Shown here piece by piece: positions 14,929-25,322 of a DNA stretch of 40,540 nt (position 1 is the stretch's first letter; each line of letters starts with the position of its first letter). The stretch is from an uncultured Solobacterium sp. (lineage in GTDB: Bacteria; Bacillota_I; Bacilli_A; Erysipelotrichales; Erysipelotrichaceae): contig URYK01000024.1 of assembly GCA_900552125.1 (NCBI GenBank), positions 1 to 40,540 of the forward strand. The letters are read 5' to 3'. The translations under genes and the position numbers were made by a program. The notes below the pieces were generated by a model. It was not told the DNA's origin and did not search any database. It saw only the letters and a program-made list of their open reading frames with translations.

Positions 14929-17900
14929 ACATCTTAAATAACTCTATTAATTCTTCCTGTGACATATTCGTAATACTACCATCATTATTCTCCACAAAAG
15001 TATCTGCTAAGTCTTTCTTTAAATTCTGCAGTTTCTGTATTTTCTCTTCAATACTATCTTTCATTACCAGCTTATAGACCTGCACATTTTCATTTTGTCC
15101 AATTCGATATGCTCGATCCGTTGCTTGATTTTGTGCACTTAAGTTCCACCATGGGTCATAATGAATAACGGATTGTGCAGCTGTAAGGTTTAATCCTGTT
15201 CCTCCTGCTTTTAAAGATATCAGAAAAACTGCTGTTTTATCTTTCTGAAATTTAGCCACAAGTTCTCTACGCTCTTCTTTATCTGTTTTACCTGTCAGGA
15301 TATAAAATGAAATTCCACGACTATGCAGCTCTTTCGCAATTAAATCCAATACACTAGTAAAACTAGAAAATAATAATGTTTTTTGCCCATTTTCATGAAT
15401 TGTCTCAATTAAATCAACACAAAATTTCAACTTAGTAGATGGAGTATAAATATTTTCGTACAGCAATCTTGGTTCACAGCATAACTGACGTAGTCTTGTT
15501 AGCATTGCAAGTATCTGTATTTTCCCACTTGTTTGCATATTTGTTAATTCTTGTAGTTCTCTATTACACTGTGCTAAATTTGCCAAATACAATTTATTCT
15601 CTTCTTCATTAAATTCAATTACCTGTGTCTTTTCAATTTTATCGGGAAGTTCTTTTAATACTTCTTTTTTATTTCTTCGCAGAATAAATGGAGTAACTAA
15701 TTTTTTTAATTCATTCTGTTTCTTCTCATCATGATTTTTCACAATATCTGTTTCATAATGAGATAAGAAATAATGATAGTTGAATAAATAATCAGGCATT
15801 AAAAAATCAAAAATCGACCATAACTCTGCCAATGAATTCTCAATCGGTGTTCCTGTAAGAGCCAAGCGATGTTTAGCCTTAAGCTTCTTAACTGAGACTG
15901 CGTTTTTAGTTTTCTGATTCTTTATATACTGTGCTTCATCAAGTATTACATAATTAAAATCAATGTCTTCATATAGCTCAACGTCTCTTCGAATATAATC
16001 ATATGAAGTTACTAAGACATCATAATTCTTCCACGACATAATAATTCCCTTACGTGTTTCTGCACTTCCGCAAACTGGAATAATACTAAGAGATTTAGAA
16101 AATTTATGAACTTCATCTTCCCAATTATAGATTAATGAACTAGGACAAATCACTATGCTCGTACCTTTTTCTTCCTTTCCATCCAACATAGCAATAACCT
16201 GTAATGTTTTTCCTAACCCCATATCATCTGCTAAGATACCATTAAATCCATAATCACTCATTATATTTAGCCAGCGATAACCATCTTTTTGGTAATCACG
16301 CAGGATAGTATCATATGATTTTGGAATCTGATAATCTTTGACATCCATAGATTTGAAGTTTTGAATCTGCTGCTGAAAGGATTTACTTCGATCAATCTGA
16401 ATATATTCACTCTCTTCGGCTTTCTGATCAATAGAAAACATACGATATGCATTCATAGTAATAGAACCATTATGAATATCTTTTTCTAATATATGGTAAT
16501 CTTCCAATAACTCATCCAATTCTTCTAACTGCGGAGAATTTAGATAAATCAGATTTCCATTTTTTAATTTATGAAATTTCTTTTTTCTTCGATAACTAGA
16601 TAACACATAAGCTAATTCATCTTTTGGAATTTCAACACTATTGATATCTATCTCTAATAGATTATTTTCAATTCTTACACCAACCTGTATGCTATAGTTA
16701 TTTTTCTTCCCAAGATTTAATAGCTGTTCACTAACATAAATATCACAATACTGTTTTAAATATTCAATGCCTTCCGATACAAACGTATAGGCCATTTCAT
16801 CGTTAACATTTAAATATGCGATATGATTCGTTTTATCCACCACAGATGCGTATTTTTTTATATATGTTTCCACAAGATCTTGTTGGAATGTAGTGATATT
16901 ATCTTCATTAAATCCTGATATAAAATCTCCACTCTCATTAAAATACTTTAATTCGATACATATCTGTTCTTCTTCATCAATATCGCCATATAAACGAATA
17001 TTATCGTAATTATCTATTTCTTCTATTAACTCTTGATTATCTGTTTCTATTATAAAATAATCATTTATATCAGAAAAAACATATTTATAAAATTCTAAAT
17101 ACTCTTCTTTTTTAATTACTAAATCATTTATCATTAAGGATTCTAATAGCTCTACAGTTTTACCATTAACATCTAGTAGATATTGTACGATTTTATATGA
17201 ATTCCTTTCATCAAAAATCTGATAAGCATTTGTGTCTCCTAAAATATAATCTTTATCTCTTAGAGAAATACGATAAAGATCATCTTCAAAATAAATATTC
17301 AACTGTATTGGATTTTCTGATACTTCAAAATCCATGTTCATGTTACTTTTAAGTGTATTGTATGTAGAAAAGAATTCATCAATATTATTCTTCCCTATGT
17401 ACAATTGTTTTCCTATACTATTATTACGATAATAATCATAATAGTAATACTCTTCTTTATTTTCTTCCTTTTGAAGTGTATATCTCATAAATTGAATCTG
17501 TTTTTGTGCGTCTTCTGTGAAAGCATGCAACGTATGTCGAAAGGATAAAAGTTTCCCATAACGTACCATCTCTTTTTTATCAATATTGGATAGTAAACTA
17601 TCTACAGAACGTACTACATATTTTTTCTCATTTCCTATACGATAGGTTAAAAAATATTCTTCACTTTCATAATCAAAATCCATTGTAGCTTCTAATTCAT
17701 ATGTATTATTATTTATACAATCTTCTAGATTATTTTCATAATTATCTCTGCTTCGTGCTAGAATACGATAACTTTCTTGTAGTAATCGTTTATTTTCATT
17801 CATACGTCGAATTTTCTCAATCTCATTTTTTAACTCTTTTATTTTCTTTTCCTTATCACCTTGATAATAATATGGAATATGATCAACAGAAAGATTCATT

Positions 17901-18178
17901 AGTTTCAAGATTACAGCCCCTATATGACCACAAGCATTATCTTCTTCACACCATATGCAATTACATTTCCAATTCGTTATCTCTTCCTGTCCATTCATCC
18001 ATAAGAAACACTCTGTCTTTTTCCCTAAAACATTAACAATTGCGTTTATTTTATATCCATCTCTATCTTCTACTATATTAATTGACTCTACATTGTCATA
18101 TGCATCATAACGACGACTAATTTCCTGGTTAGCTTCACTTTTAACTACTTTATTAAAATGGTAAATTGTCATATTCAT
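14927..18178 (-). CDS. SNF2-family DNA translocase with N-terminal SWIM zinc finger
   Basis: A 1083-residue protein. A SWIM zinc finger comes first (C72, C74, C83, H85, pattern CxCx8CxH), then a long unassigned middle region (about 100-620), then an SF2 SNF2 ATPase: GILADDMGLGKTLQ Walker A near 650, DEAQ box near 750, LTGTPIENSLAELW, and the C-terminal helicase lobe with GGTGLNLTAAQSV and QATDRAYRIGQ. Such proteins move along duplex DNA and remodel bound proteins; they need not unwind. It overlaps the SWIM-only gene upstream by 26 bases, so the two form an operon and probably a complex. The specific substrate is unknown. No nuclease or methylase is nearby. Confidence 0.93.
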   Translation of the reverse strand: MNMTIYHFNKVVKSEANQEISRRYDAYDNVESINIVEDRDGYKINAIVNVLGKKTECFLWMNGQEEITNWKCNCIWCEEDNACGHIGAVILKLMNLSVDHIPYYYQGDKEKKIKELKNEIEKIRRMNENKRLLQESYRILARSRDNYENNLEDCINNNTYELEATMDFDYESEEYFLTYRIGNEKKYVVRSVDSLLSNIDKKEMVRYGKLLSFRHTLHAFTEDAQKQIQFMRYTLQKEENKEEYYYYDYYRNNSIGKQLYIGKNNIDEFFSTYNTLKSNMNMDFEVSENPIQLNIYFEDDLYRISLRDKDYILGDTNAYQIFDERNSYKIVQYLLDVNGKTVELLESLMINDLVIKKEEYLEFYKYVFSDINDYFIIETDNQELIEEIDNYDNIRLYGDIDEEEQICIELKYFNESGDFISGFNEDNITTFQQDLVETYIKKYASVVDKTNHIAYLNVNDEMAYTFVSEGIEYLKQYCDIYVSEQLLNLGKKNNYSIQVGVRIENNLLEIDINSVEIPKDELAYVLSSYRRKKKFHKLKNGNLIYLNSPQLEELDELLEDYHILEKDIHNGSITMNAYRMFSIDQKAEESEYIQIDRSKSFQQQIQNFKSMDVKDYQIPKSYDTILRDYQKDGYRWLNIMSDYGFNGILADDMGLGKTLQVIAMLDGKEEKGTSIVICPSSLIYNWEDEVHKFSKSLSIIPVCGSAETRKGIIMSWKNYDVLVTSYDYIRRDVELYEDIDFNYVILDEAQYIKNQKTKNAVSVKKLKAKHRLALTGTPIENSLAELWSIFDFLMPDYLFNYHYFLSHYETDIVKNHDEKKQNELKKLVTPFILRRNKKEVLKELPDKIEKTQVIEFNEEENKLYLANLAQCNRELQELTNMQTSGKIQILAMLTRLRQLCCEPRLLYENIYTPSTKLKFCVDLIETIHENGQKTLLFSSFTSVLDLIAKELHSRGISFYILTGKTDKEERRELVAKFQKDKTAVFLISLKAGGTGLNLTAAQSVIHYDPWWNLSAQNQATDRAYRIGQNENVQVYKLVMKDSIEEKIQKLQNLKKDLADTFVENNDGSITNMSQEELIELFKM

Positions 18179-19673
18179 ATGCTGTAGTCTCCTTTCTATC
18201 CTTCACCAGTTCTTCTTTTAAATCCCTAACAAAGCTTTGCATTATTTTATTTTTAGGATAGTTACTTGTTAAGTATAAACATAACTCAAATAGTAAATCA
18301 TCTTTATAAGAGAAATCATTAACATAACATAATTTATTTAGGATATATCTATAATCGTATTTATCCCTTATATCCTTTAACGAAACTTCTATGATATAAA
18401 GATAGAACATTGCGGCTGTTTCTTCACTAAAATTCTTTAATACTGATTCATATTGATTAAACAAATTTATATCTTTCTTCTCTATGATTGTACAAAATAA
18501 CTCTTTATATTCATTTGCCTTATATAAAGCATCGCAATAATTTTCTACTGGACAGTCTTTTTTTATTGTTTCAAACACCGTTTTTTTCTCTTTTTCCCAT
18601 TCTTTCTTCTTGTAATAGTTTTTTAGAATTTTAATAAAACGATCATCATCAATATAAGAGTTTCTTGAAAACATTATTGTTAAAAATTTTAAATATCTAT
18701 CTTTATCTTTCGTCTGCTTAATTAAATCAAGCATAATGTCTCTATAATCAAGCCACGTACCTAAAGCTATATCATCCATAGATAATAAATTTATCAATGT
18801 TTCTTTTTCATTTTCAATATCATTATTTTCTTTATAGTATTCAAATAGAAATCTATAAGCTTGAGATGAGTTTCCACATTGCTTCATCATATTTATTTTC
18901 GTAGCTATAGATGTATTACGATTATTCATCTCAAGATATAAATTAATAACCATATATTTTTTAATAATATCATGTTCTGTAATTTGAAATGCCTTTACAA
19001 TGGACTCAAATATATTATTCATATCAAAGTCTTTATATGAATAAATGAAGTAACGTACATAAGCAATACAAAGTTCCTCATTTCCCTCATCTTCGTTTTT
19101 TTCTATTAATCTAAAAATTTTATTCTCTATATCTTTATTATTATAGAGAACTAAATACGTAATACATAAATAAAGTAAGCTTATAATCATAGGTTTTATA
19201 GATTCTTTTGTATTAAACAGACTTTGCAGTATTTTACATATATATAAGAATTTTTTTACAGCTAAATCTTTGTCTATTTCATTTTGAATCTGATTCATTT
19301 TCTTTAGTATGGCGGTTTGAAATGCTCTATAATCTTTATCGTTTATGGTATGACTTCTATTTATATACTGATCAAACAACTGATCTATATCATCATAATG
19401 TTCTTCATCAGATTTTATGATTCTTTTTTCTTGAAGATACATTATGAAAGCTGCCTCATGCTCACAATTCCCATCTCTAGCTTTTCTACAATTACATACC
19501 ATAGACTTAATCTGATGATTTTTCAATTCTATGACAACATTATACAAGCCTAAATCATAGACTCTTCCCATAACATAATTTCCATTTATTTCAGCACTAA
19601 CGTTTCTGTTTGATAATAATTTTCTCCCTTTTCTAATATCTGCTTCAGAAAATATTTTATATAAATCAGTCAT
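18153..19673 (-). CDS. SWIM zinc-finger protein, partner of the SNF2 ATPase
   Basis: A 506-residue protein with a SWIM finger near the N-terminus (C60, C62, C70, H72). The rest, about 90-500, is strongly alpha-helical, rich in Lys, Asp and Tyr, with TPR-like spacing but no family I can name. No membrane segment or signal peptide. GGAGGGACAG supports the ATG at 19673. The 26-base overlap with the SNF2 gene and the shared SWIM finger suggest that the two bind DNA together, this one as an adaptor. It is divergent from the ABC exporter. Confidence 0.8.
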   Translation of the reverse strand: MTDLYKIFSEADIRKGRKLLSNRNVSAEINGNYVMGRVYDLGLYNVVIELKNHQIKSMVCNCRKARDGNCEHEAAFIMYLQEKRIIKSDEEHYDDIDQLFDQYINRSHTINDKDYRAFQTAILKKMNQIQNEIDKDLAVKKFLYICKILQSLFNTKESIKPMIISLLYLCITYLVLYNNKDIENKIFRLIEKNEDEGNEELCIAYVRYFIYSYKDFDMNNIFESIVKAFQITEHDIIKKYMVINLYLEMNNRNTSIATKINMMKQCGNSSQAYRFLFEYYKENNDIENEKETLINLLSMDDIALGTWLDYRDIMLDLIKQTKDKDRYLKFLTIMFSRNSYIDDDRFIKILKNYYKKKEWEKEKKTVFETIKKDCPVENYCDALYKANEYKELFCTIIEKKDINLFNQYESVLKNFSEETAAMFYLYIIEVSLKDIRDKYDYRYILNKLCYVNDFSYKDDLLFELCLYLTSNYPKNKIMQSFVRDLKEELVKDRKETTAYEYDNLPF

Positions 19674-19743
19674 ACTGTCCCTCCATGCTCGCGTAATTAT
19701 TTTATCATATAATTAAATTTATGTTTTCTAATTTTCAATCTAT

Positions 19744-19772
19744 TTGTAAGGAATGATAAAATCGTGTATAAT
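19744..19772 (+). promoter_or_regulatory. Promoter of the ABC exporter
   Basis: TTGTAA (19744-19749) and TATAAT (19767-19772) with a 17-bp spacer. GGAAT (19750-19754) and ATTCC (19771-19775) form an inverted repeat across the promoter, which might be an operator. Confidence 0.7.
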
Positions 19773-19799
19773 TCCCTATGTTGAAATGGAGGGAATATC

Positions 19800-21536
19800 A
19801 TGGAAATAATGAAAAAGTTTATACATTATTATAAACCATATAAAACAATATTTTTTCTGGATATGCTGTGTGCATTAATCATCAGTATAATAGATCTAGC
19901 ATTTCCGCAGATTTTAAATTATCTTAATGCTACTTTTTATATTCAGCCTAAAGAAATGATCATGCATAGTCTTGGTGTTTTAGCAATCGGTCTAATAATC
20001 ATGTATGTAATTCGTGCATTCTGTCGTTACTATGTCAGCGCACAAGGACATATTATGGGAGCTCGTATGGAAAGTGATATGCGTCAGGAATTATTTGATC
20101 AATTTCAGCGTTTGTCTTTTTCTTATTATGATAAAAACAATACTGGAGAAATGATGAGTCGTGTAGTATCTGACTTATTTGATATATGTGAATTTGCACA
20201 CCATGGACCAGAAAATGTTTTTATTTCTTTATTAAAAATCTTCGGTTCTTTTATCTTATTAATGTACATTCACGTACCATTAACTATCATTCTGATCATA
20301 GTGACTATCATTATGCTTGTGTTCAGTTTATCACAGAATAAGAAGATGCAGGCGACATTTATGGACAATCGAAGAAAAATTGCCGGTGTGAATGCTAGCC
20401 TACAGGATTCTCTTGCTGGAATTCGTGTTGTGAAATCTTTTGCGAATGAAGATATTGAACGAGAAAAATTTCATACAAGTAATCAATTATATCTACAATC
20501 AAAAACTAATAACTATTATCGCATGGGGTGGTTTCATTCTGGAAACAACTTCTTTCAAGGCTTATTATATGTCACAATTTTAGTTGCAGGAGGATATTTC
20601 ATTGCGAATGGATCTCTAGATCCTGTTTCTCTTGCGACCTATGCTTTATATATCAATATCTTCGTGGCCCCTATTGAAGTTTTAGTAGAATTTACAGAAA
20701 TGCTACAAAAAGGATACTCTGGCTTTAAACGTTTCAACGAAGTTATGGAAACTATTCCTGATATTCAAAATGCAAGTGATGCGAAAGATTTAAAAGATGT
20801 GAAAGGTGTTATTGATTATCAGAATGTAACTTTCTCATATAATGATGAAGAACATGTACTAGATAATATTTCCATTCATATTGATGCCGGAAAATCCATT
20901 GCCTTAGTTGGTCCAAGTGGTGGAGGAAAAACAACAATTTGTTCCTTACTGCCTAGATTCTATGATGTAAAAGAAGGATCAATCTTAGTAGATGGTCAGG
21001 ATATTCGTACTCTGACATTAGATAGTTTAAGAAAAGCTATTGGTATTGTACAACAGGATGTTTACTTATTTACAGGAAGTGTCAAAGAAAATATTGCTTA
21101 TGGAAAACCTGGATGTAGTGATGAAGAAATTATTGTAGCAGCTAAGAAAGCAAATATTCATGATTTCATTATGAGCCTTCCTGATGGATATGATACTTTT
21201 GTTGGAGAGAGAGGAACTCGTTTATCTGGAGGACAGAAACAAAGAATCAGTATAGCGCGTGTCTTCTTAAAAGATCCTAAAATCTTAATTTTAGATGAAG
21301 CTACAAGTGCATTGGATAATGAAAGTGAACGCCATATTCAAAAAAGCTTAGAAGAGCTTGCGAAAAATAGAACCTGTATAACCATTGCTCATCGTTTATC
21401 AACTATTCGAAATGCTGATGAAATCATTGTTATTTCTGAAAATGGTATGGAAGAGCGTGGCACTCATAGTGAACTACTTGAAAAGAATGGTATTTATGCA
21501 AAATACTATCGTATGCAATTTGAAGGACTAGAATAA
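19800..21536 (+). CDS. ABC exporter half-transporter (membrane domain fused to ATPase)
   Basis: A 578-residue type IV ABC exporter that works as a dimer in the membrane. About six membrane helices occupy residues 15-310. The nucleotide-binding domain follows, with Walker A GPSGGGKTT near 370, the Q-loop at VQQDVYLF, the LSGGQKQRISIAR signature near 476, Walker B ILILDEATSALD near 496 and the H-loop IAHRLST. GGAGGGAATATC precedes the ATG. It stands alone between a divergent SWIM gene and a terminator, so it is probably a homodimer. Substrate (lipid or drug) cannot be told. Confidence 0.93.
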   Translation: MEIMKKFIHYYKPYKTIFFLDMLCALIISIIDLAFPQILNYLNATFYIQPKEMIMHSLGVLAIGLIIMYVIRAFCRYYVSAQGHIMGARMESDMRQELFDQFQRLSFSYYDKNNTGEMMSRVVSDLFDICEFAHHGPENVFISLLKIFGSFILLMYIHVPLTIILIIVTIIMLVFSLSQNKKMQATFMDNRRKIAGVNASLQDSLAGIRVVKSFANEDIEREKFHTSNQLYLQSKTNNYYRMGWFHSGNNFFQGLLYVTILVAGGYFIANGSLDPVSLATYALYINIFVAPIEVLVEFTEMLQKGYSGFKRFNEVMETIPDIQNASDAKDLKDVKGVIDYQNVTFSYNDEEHVLDNISIHIDAGKSIALVGPSGGGKTTICSLLPRFYDVKEGSILVDGQDIRTLTLDSLRKAIGIVQQDVYLFTGSVKENIAYGKPGCSDEEIIVAAKKANIHDFIMSLPDGYDTFVGERGTRLSGGQKQRISIARVFLKDPKILILDEATSALDNESERHIQKSLEELAKNRTCITIAHRLSTIRNADEIIVISENGMEERGTHSELLEKNGIYAKYYRMQFEGLE

Positions 21537-21542
21537 AAATAG

Positions 21543-21587
21543 AAACAGGTATCATGATACATCATTGTATTTTGATACCTGTTTTTT
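21543..21587 (+). terminator. Terminator of the ABC exporter
   Basis: AAACAGGTATCA (21543-21554) pairs with TGATACCTGTTT (21573-21584), a 12-bp stem followed by a T run to 21587. Confidence 0.9.
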
Positions 21588-21887
21588 AATATACTAGCAT
21601 GTTATCTGTATTTCTACTACATATAATTTAGGAATAGAGAATATATCTTGTCATCCAAACACATTGATTGCCTAGAATAAAATCAAGCAATTTATTTTTT
21701 CATATCTACTTCACATCCTCTCAATGTATAATGTAACATAGCAGGATTTTTTTAAAAGATATACTCAGTTCATATTTGTAAAAAATAGACAGTAATCATA
21801 TTATCCCTATAAGAAATTTTTTTAATAATAAATTAGAAAATTAATTTTTCCTTTTATTATTATAAAGGTAATTCTTTAGTTCTTTTC
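21588..21887. other. Intergenic stretch with no recognised feature
   Basis: Three hundred AT-rich bases between the exporter terminator and the split-barrel gene. I see no ORF with a ribosome binding site and no strong hairpin. Only weak CCTTT/AAAGG pairing occurs near 21850-21870. Confidence 0.6.
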
Positions 21888-22307
21888 TCAAAATTCTATA
21901 TCAAATCTTTCTCCATGTGAAAATAATGTTCCTTTTGTTAATTCAACTTTAAGAATACATGTATGTACATCAGTAAAGTCATTATGTCCATTATCAATCC
22001 AGGATGCAAATACTTCTCTAAGCTTTTCCGCAATCTGTCTATTATCTTCTTTTCCAAAATAACCTAAGTTAATTCCATTTCCTTGTGCAGAGAACCACTC
22101 TCCACAAATCGCAACCTTTGGATTTTTATTGATTTGTTTCATCTTATTTGATAATTCATGAGTGATAATATAGAAAGATCTATCTTCATAATATGCATTC
22201 ACATATCTTGCAAATGGCTTTCCATCCTCTACAGTTGCTAAAGTCATTACATTATCTACTCCAAATCGTTCTACCATTATTGATTCAACCTTATCGTTTA
22301 ATTTCAT
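21888..22307 (-). CDS. Pyridoxamine 5'-phosphate oxidase-like split-barrel flavoprotein
   Basis: A 139-residue single-domain protein with the FMN-binding split-barrel pattern: VMTLATVEDGKPFARYVN (about 20-37), FYIITHELSNKMKQINKNPKVAICG (about 46-70) and a C-terminal strand KGTLFSHGERFDIE. Members reduce or bind FMN, F420 or heme-related ligands, and the true PdxH residues cannot be claimed here. It stands alone and is not obviously part of the nrd operon, which ends in its own terminator just upstream. Exact reaction unknown. Confidence 0.75.
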   Translation of the reverse strand: MKLNDKVESIMVERFGVDNVMTLATVEDGKPFARYVNAYYEDRSFYIITHELSNKMKQINKNPKVAICGEWFSAQGNGINLGYFGKEDNRQIAEKLREVFASWIDNGHNDFTDVHTCILKVELTKGTLFSHGERFDIEF

Positions 22308-22352
22308 AATGTATCCTCCCTGTAAATAGTGTATTTCTTATCTTTATTATAA

Positions 22353-22390
22353 CAAAAAAACACCTTGTATAATGTTTAATACAAGATGTT
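22353..22390 (-). terminator. Terminator of nrdD-nrdG
   Basis: On the minus strand ACATCTTGTAT pairs with ATACAAGGTGT (one G-U pair), followed by seven T (22353-22359). It starts three bases after the nrdG stop. Confidence 0.85.
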
Positions 22391-22392
22391 GG

Positions 22393-22920
22393 TTAATCTA
22401 AATTCTGATTTTGCTTATCTTTTTCAGATAAAACTACTTCTCCTGAAGTAAGAGATGCTTGTACATCAATAATTCTTTGATTCTTACTGCCTTTAAATAC
22501 TAGACGATAATCTTTTAATTCTTCTATGAATTTACCATCTACTAATACATCTAATTGAGATAACAGCTGGCTTTTGATTTCATCCGCAAGTAATTCTTCA
22601 TAAGTAAAACCACTATATGCCCATATGTCTAGGCCTTTTTCTTTAGCTGTTTTCACAATTTCTAATAAAGGCTCAACCTGTAAAAAGGGTTCTCCACCAG
22701 ATAATGTTAAACCAGTCTGTAAATGAGATTCTGATATTTGTTTCAGTATATCTTCTACAGAATAGATATTTCCTCCCTCTAAATCCCAAGTTTGTGCATT
22801 ATGACAGTTTTTACAATGGTGGATACAGCCCTGTGTCCATACAACCATACGAACACCAGGACCATCCACAAAACTATCTTCTTGTAAAGGAGAAGCTAAT
22901 CGTATTGTTTTATTATCCAT
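22393..22920 (-). CDS. nrdG: Anaerobic ribonucleotide reductase activating protein
   Basis: A 175-residue radical SAM enzyme that installs the glycyl radical on NrdD. The 4Fe-4S site is CIHHCKNC (C-x3-C-x2-C) near residues 32-39, preceded by VVWTQG, and LTLSGGEPF is the SAM-binding GGE motif. It overlaps nrdD by eight bases, so it is co-transcribed with its substrate. The C-terminal part after residue 135 is slightly long. Confidence 0.96.
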   Translation of the reverse strand: MDNKTIRLASPLQEDSFVDGPGVRMVVWTQGCIHHCKNCHNAQTWDLEGGNIYSVEDILKQISESHLQTGLTLSGGEPFLQVEPLLEIVKTAKEKGLDIWAYSGFTYEELLADEIKSQLLSQLDVLVDGKFIEELKDYRLVFKGSKNQRIIDVQASLTSGEVVLSEKDKQNQNLD

Positions 22921-25258
22921 GTTTCACACGATCGCGTTCTTCTGCAGCTTTAGCATCATTAAAACGATCTACTGTTCCTACTAGATAACCGGTAATACGA
23001 CGGATTTTTTCAAATTTATATTCTTCTTCACGTTCATCTCTTCCACATTTTGGACAGATATGTCCTTCAATGACACCACTATATCCACAGCATGGATCAC
23101 GGTCAACTGGATGGTTGATACTTCCATAACCAATTCCAGCTTCTTTCATACAACGAACGATAGATTCAAATGCTTCTAGGTTATTTGTTGGATCTCCATC
23201 AACTTCTACATATGAGATATGTCCACCATTTGTAAATTCATGATATGGAGCTTCTTTCTGAATTTTCTTAAATGCTGTAATGTGATAATAAACAGGAATA
23301 TGGAAAGAGTTTGTATAATATTCTCTATCAGTTACACCTGGAATTTCACCATATATTTTCTTATCAATACGTGTAAATCTTCCTGATAATCCTTCAGCAG
23401 GAGTCGCGATCAATGAGAAATTCAAGTGATATTTTTCTGTAGCTTCATCACATACATCACGCATATGTCCAATTATTTTTAGACCTAATTGCTGAGCTCT
23501 TTCACTTTCTCCATGATGTTCACCAATTAATGCTTTTAAACATTCTGCTAATCCGATAAATCCGATTGTTAGAGTTCCTTGTTTTACAATTTCTTCAAGA
23601 GAATCTTCCCAGCTTAAATTTTCACTACCAATCCAAATACCTTGACCCATTAAGAATGGGAAATTCTTAACTTTCTTTTTCCCTTGAATTTCTAAACGTT
23701 CTAACAATTGCTGAATCACAATTTCCATTTTTTCGTCTAATTCATTAAAGAATGCGGCTTCATTAAATTCACCATTTGTCACGATACCATGTTTGATTCC
23801 TAAACGAGGTAAGTTGATTGAAGTAAATGAGTTATTACCACGTCCAGTCGCAATTTCCGGACCATTGATATTTCCCATTACACGTGTACGACAACCCATA
23901 TATGTTGTCTCTGTTTCTGGATGACCTGGTTTATAATATTGCTTATTAAATGGTGCATCCATAAAACTAAAGTTAGGGAATAAGCGTTTTGCGGAAACAC
24001 GCATTGCTAGTTTAAATAGATCATAGTTTGGATCTTCCGGATTATAGTTAACTCCTTCTTTAACCTTGAAAATAAGGATAGGGAAAATAGGAGTTTCTCC
24101 ATTACCAAGACCTGCTTCCTGTGCCAGCATTAAATTCTCGCTGATCAAACGTCCTTCTGGACTTGTATCTGTCCCGAAGTTAATACTTGAGAATGGAACC
24201 TGTGCTCCTGCACGAGAATGCATAGTATTTAAATTATGTACGAAACCTTCCATTGCTTGGAATGTTTTTCTTCTTGTGGCAGTATTTGCTTCTTTATATG
24301 CAAACTTATCAATTAAATCAATCTGTTCGTCTCCCAAAGAATAGTTTTCCTTCAACATCTGATTTAATTTTTCTAAGAATTCTTCATCCATGGTCATAGC
24401 TGCTGTTTTTCCTGTTGCCTCCTCAACTGCCTTAAACTGATCACGAACATCTACATCTAAATTAATGAATAATTCCAATGCCTTATTTACATTACTCATA
24501 TATTCTTTTCTAAATGTTTTCGCAACGCCTTTTGCCAAATAGTAGTCAAAAGCAGGAATACTTTGTCCACCATGCTGATCGTTCTGATTACTCTGTATTG
24601 CAATCGCAGCAAGTGCGGCATAACTGCTGATATCCTGAGGTTCACGTAGGAAACCATGGCCTGTAGAGAATCCTCCATGGAATAACTTATCTAAATCAAT
24701 CTGACAGCAAGTTAATGTTCCCATATTCATAAAGTCCATATCATGAATATGAATATCACCATTTTCATGTAATGCTGCATGCTGAGGATTCATTAATTGA
24801 CTCATACAGAATTCTTTAGATACTGCACTACCATACTGCAACATAGTACCCATAGCAGTATTACCATCAATATTGGCATTTTCACGCTTGATATCTGCAT
24901 CATTACTATCCGCAAATGTAATTTCTTCGATTGATTTCATTAATCTTGTTTTCATACTACGGATTCTTGTACGTTCAGCGCGATATAAAATATATGCCTC
25001 ACTTGTTTTCGCATGTCCTGTCTCAATTAAAACTTTAACAACAGCATCCTGAATGTCTTCTACAGATGGAGTCATATCCTGATATTTATTGTTTAAGAGA
25101 TTTACAACCTTTTCTGTTAAAATCTCTGCAGTTTCATAATCTGCTTTCACACCATCTTCTTCCGCAACTCTGCTTGCAGCTAAAAAAATTGCTCTCGTGA
25201 TTTTTTCTGGCGAAAAATGAATTTCACGTCCATCTCTTTTTTTAATGCTAGTGATCAT
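22913..25258 (-). CDS. nrdD: Anaerobic (class III) ribonucleoside-triphosphate reductase
   Basis: A 781-residue oxygen-sensitive enzyme that makes deoxyribonucleotides for DNA synthesis. The N-terminal ATP-cone (IKKRDGREIHFSPEKITRAI, about 4-90) gives allosteric control. Catalytic-barrel features include HIHDMDF, TCCQIDL and the RVMGN/NSFTSINLPR segment. The C-terminal zinc site is DPCCGYSG...CPKCG, followed by the glycyl-radical loop RRITGYLVGTVDRFN near 754-768. TAAGGAGG precedes the ATG. Its presence indicates anaerobic growth. Confidence 0.97.
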   Translation of the reverse strand: MITSIKKRDGREIHFSPEKITRAIFLAASRVAEEDGVKADYETAEILTEKVVNLLNNKYQDMTPSVEDIQDAVVKVLIETGHAKTSEAYILYRAERTRIRSMKTRLMKSIEEITFADSNDADIKRENANIDGNTAMGTMLQYGSAVSKEFCMSQLMNPQHAALHENGDIHIHDMDFMNMGTLTCCQIDLDKLFHGGFSTGHGFLREPQDISSYAALAAIAIQSNQNDQHGGQSIPAFDYYLAKGVAKTFRKEYMSNVNKALELFINLDVDVRDQFKAVEEATGKTAAMTMDEEFLEKLNQMLKENYSLGDEQIDLIDKFAYKEANTATRRKTFQAMEGFVHNLNTMHSRAGAQVPFSSINFGTDTSPEGRLISENLMLAQEAGLGNGETPIFPILIFKVKEGVNYNPEDPNYDLFKLAMRVSAKRLFPNFSFMDAPFNKQYYKPGHPETETTYMGCRTRVMGNINGPEIATGRGNNSFTSINLPRLGIKHGIVTNGEFNEAAFFNELDEKMEIVIQQLLERLEIQGKKKVKNFPFLMGQGIWIGSENLSWEDSLEEIVKQGTLTIGFIGLAECLKALIGEHHGESERAQQLGLKIIGHMRDVCDEATEKYHLNFSLIATPAEGLSGRFTRIDKKIYGEIPGVTDREYYTNSFHIPVYYHITAFKKIQKEAPYHEFTNGGHISYVEVDGDPTNNLEAFESIVRCMKEAGIGYGSINHPVDRDPCCGYSGVIEGHICPKCGRDEREEEYKFEKIRRITGYLVGTVDRFNDAKAAEERDRVKHG

Positions 25259-25288
25259 ATTTTTCCTCCTTATATTTTCAATATAAAA

Positions 25289-25307
25289 TACACGTGGTGT
25301 ACGTGTA
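25289..25307. promoter_or_regulatory. Inverted repeat upstream of nrdD
   Basis: TACACGT (25289-25295) and ACGTGTA (25301-25307) are perfect inverted arms around five bases, 31 bases before the nrdD start. It does not clearly match the usual NrdR box. It could be an operator or a leader hairpin. Confidence 0.5.
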
Positions 25308-25322
25308 CTGCTATTATTTGTT

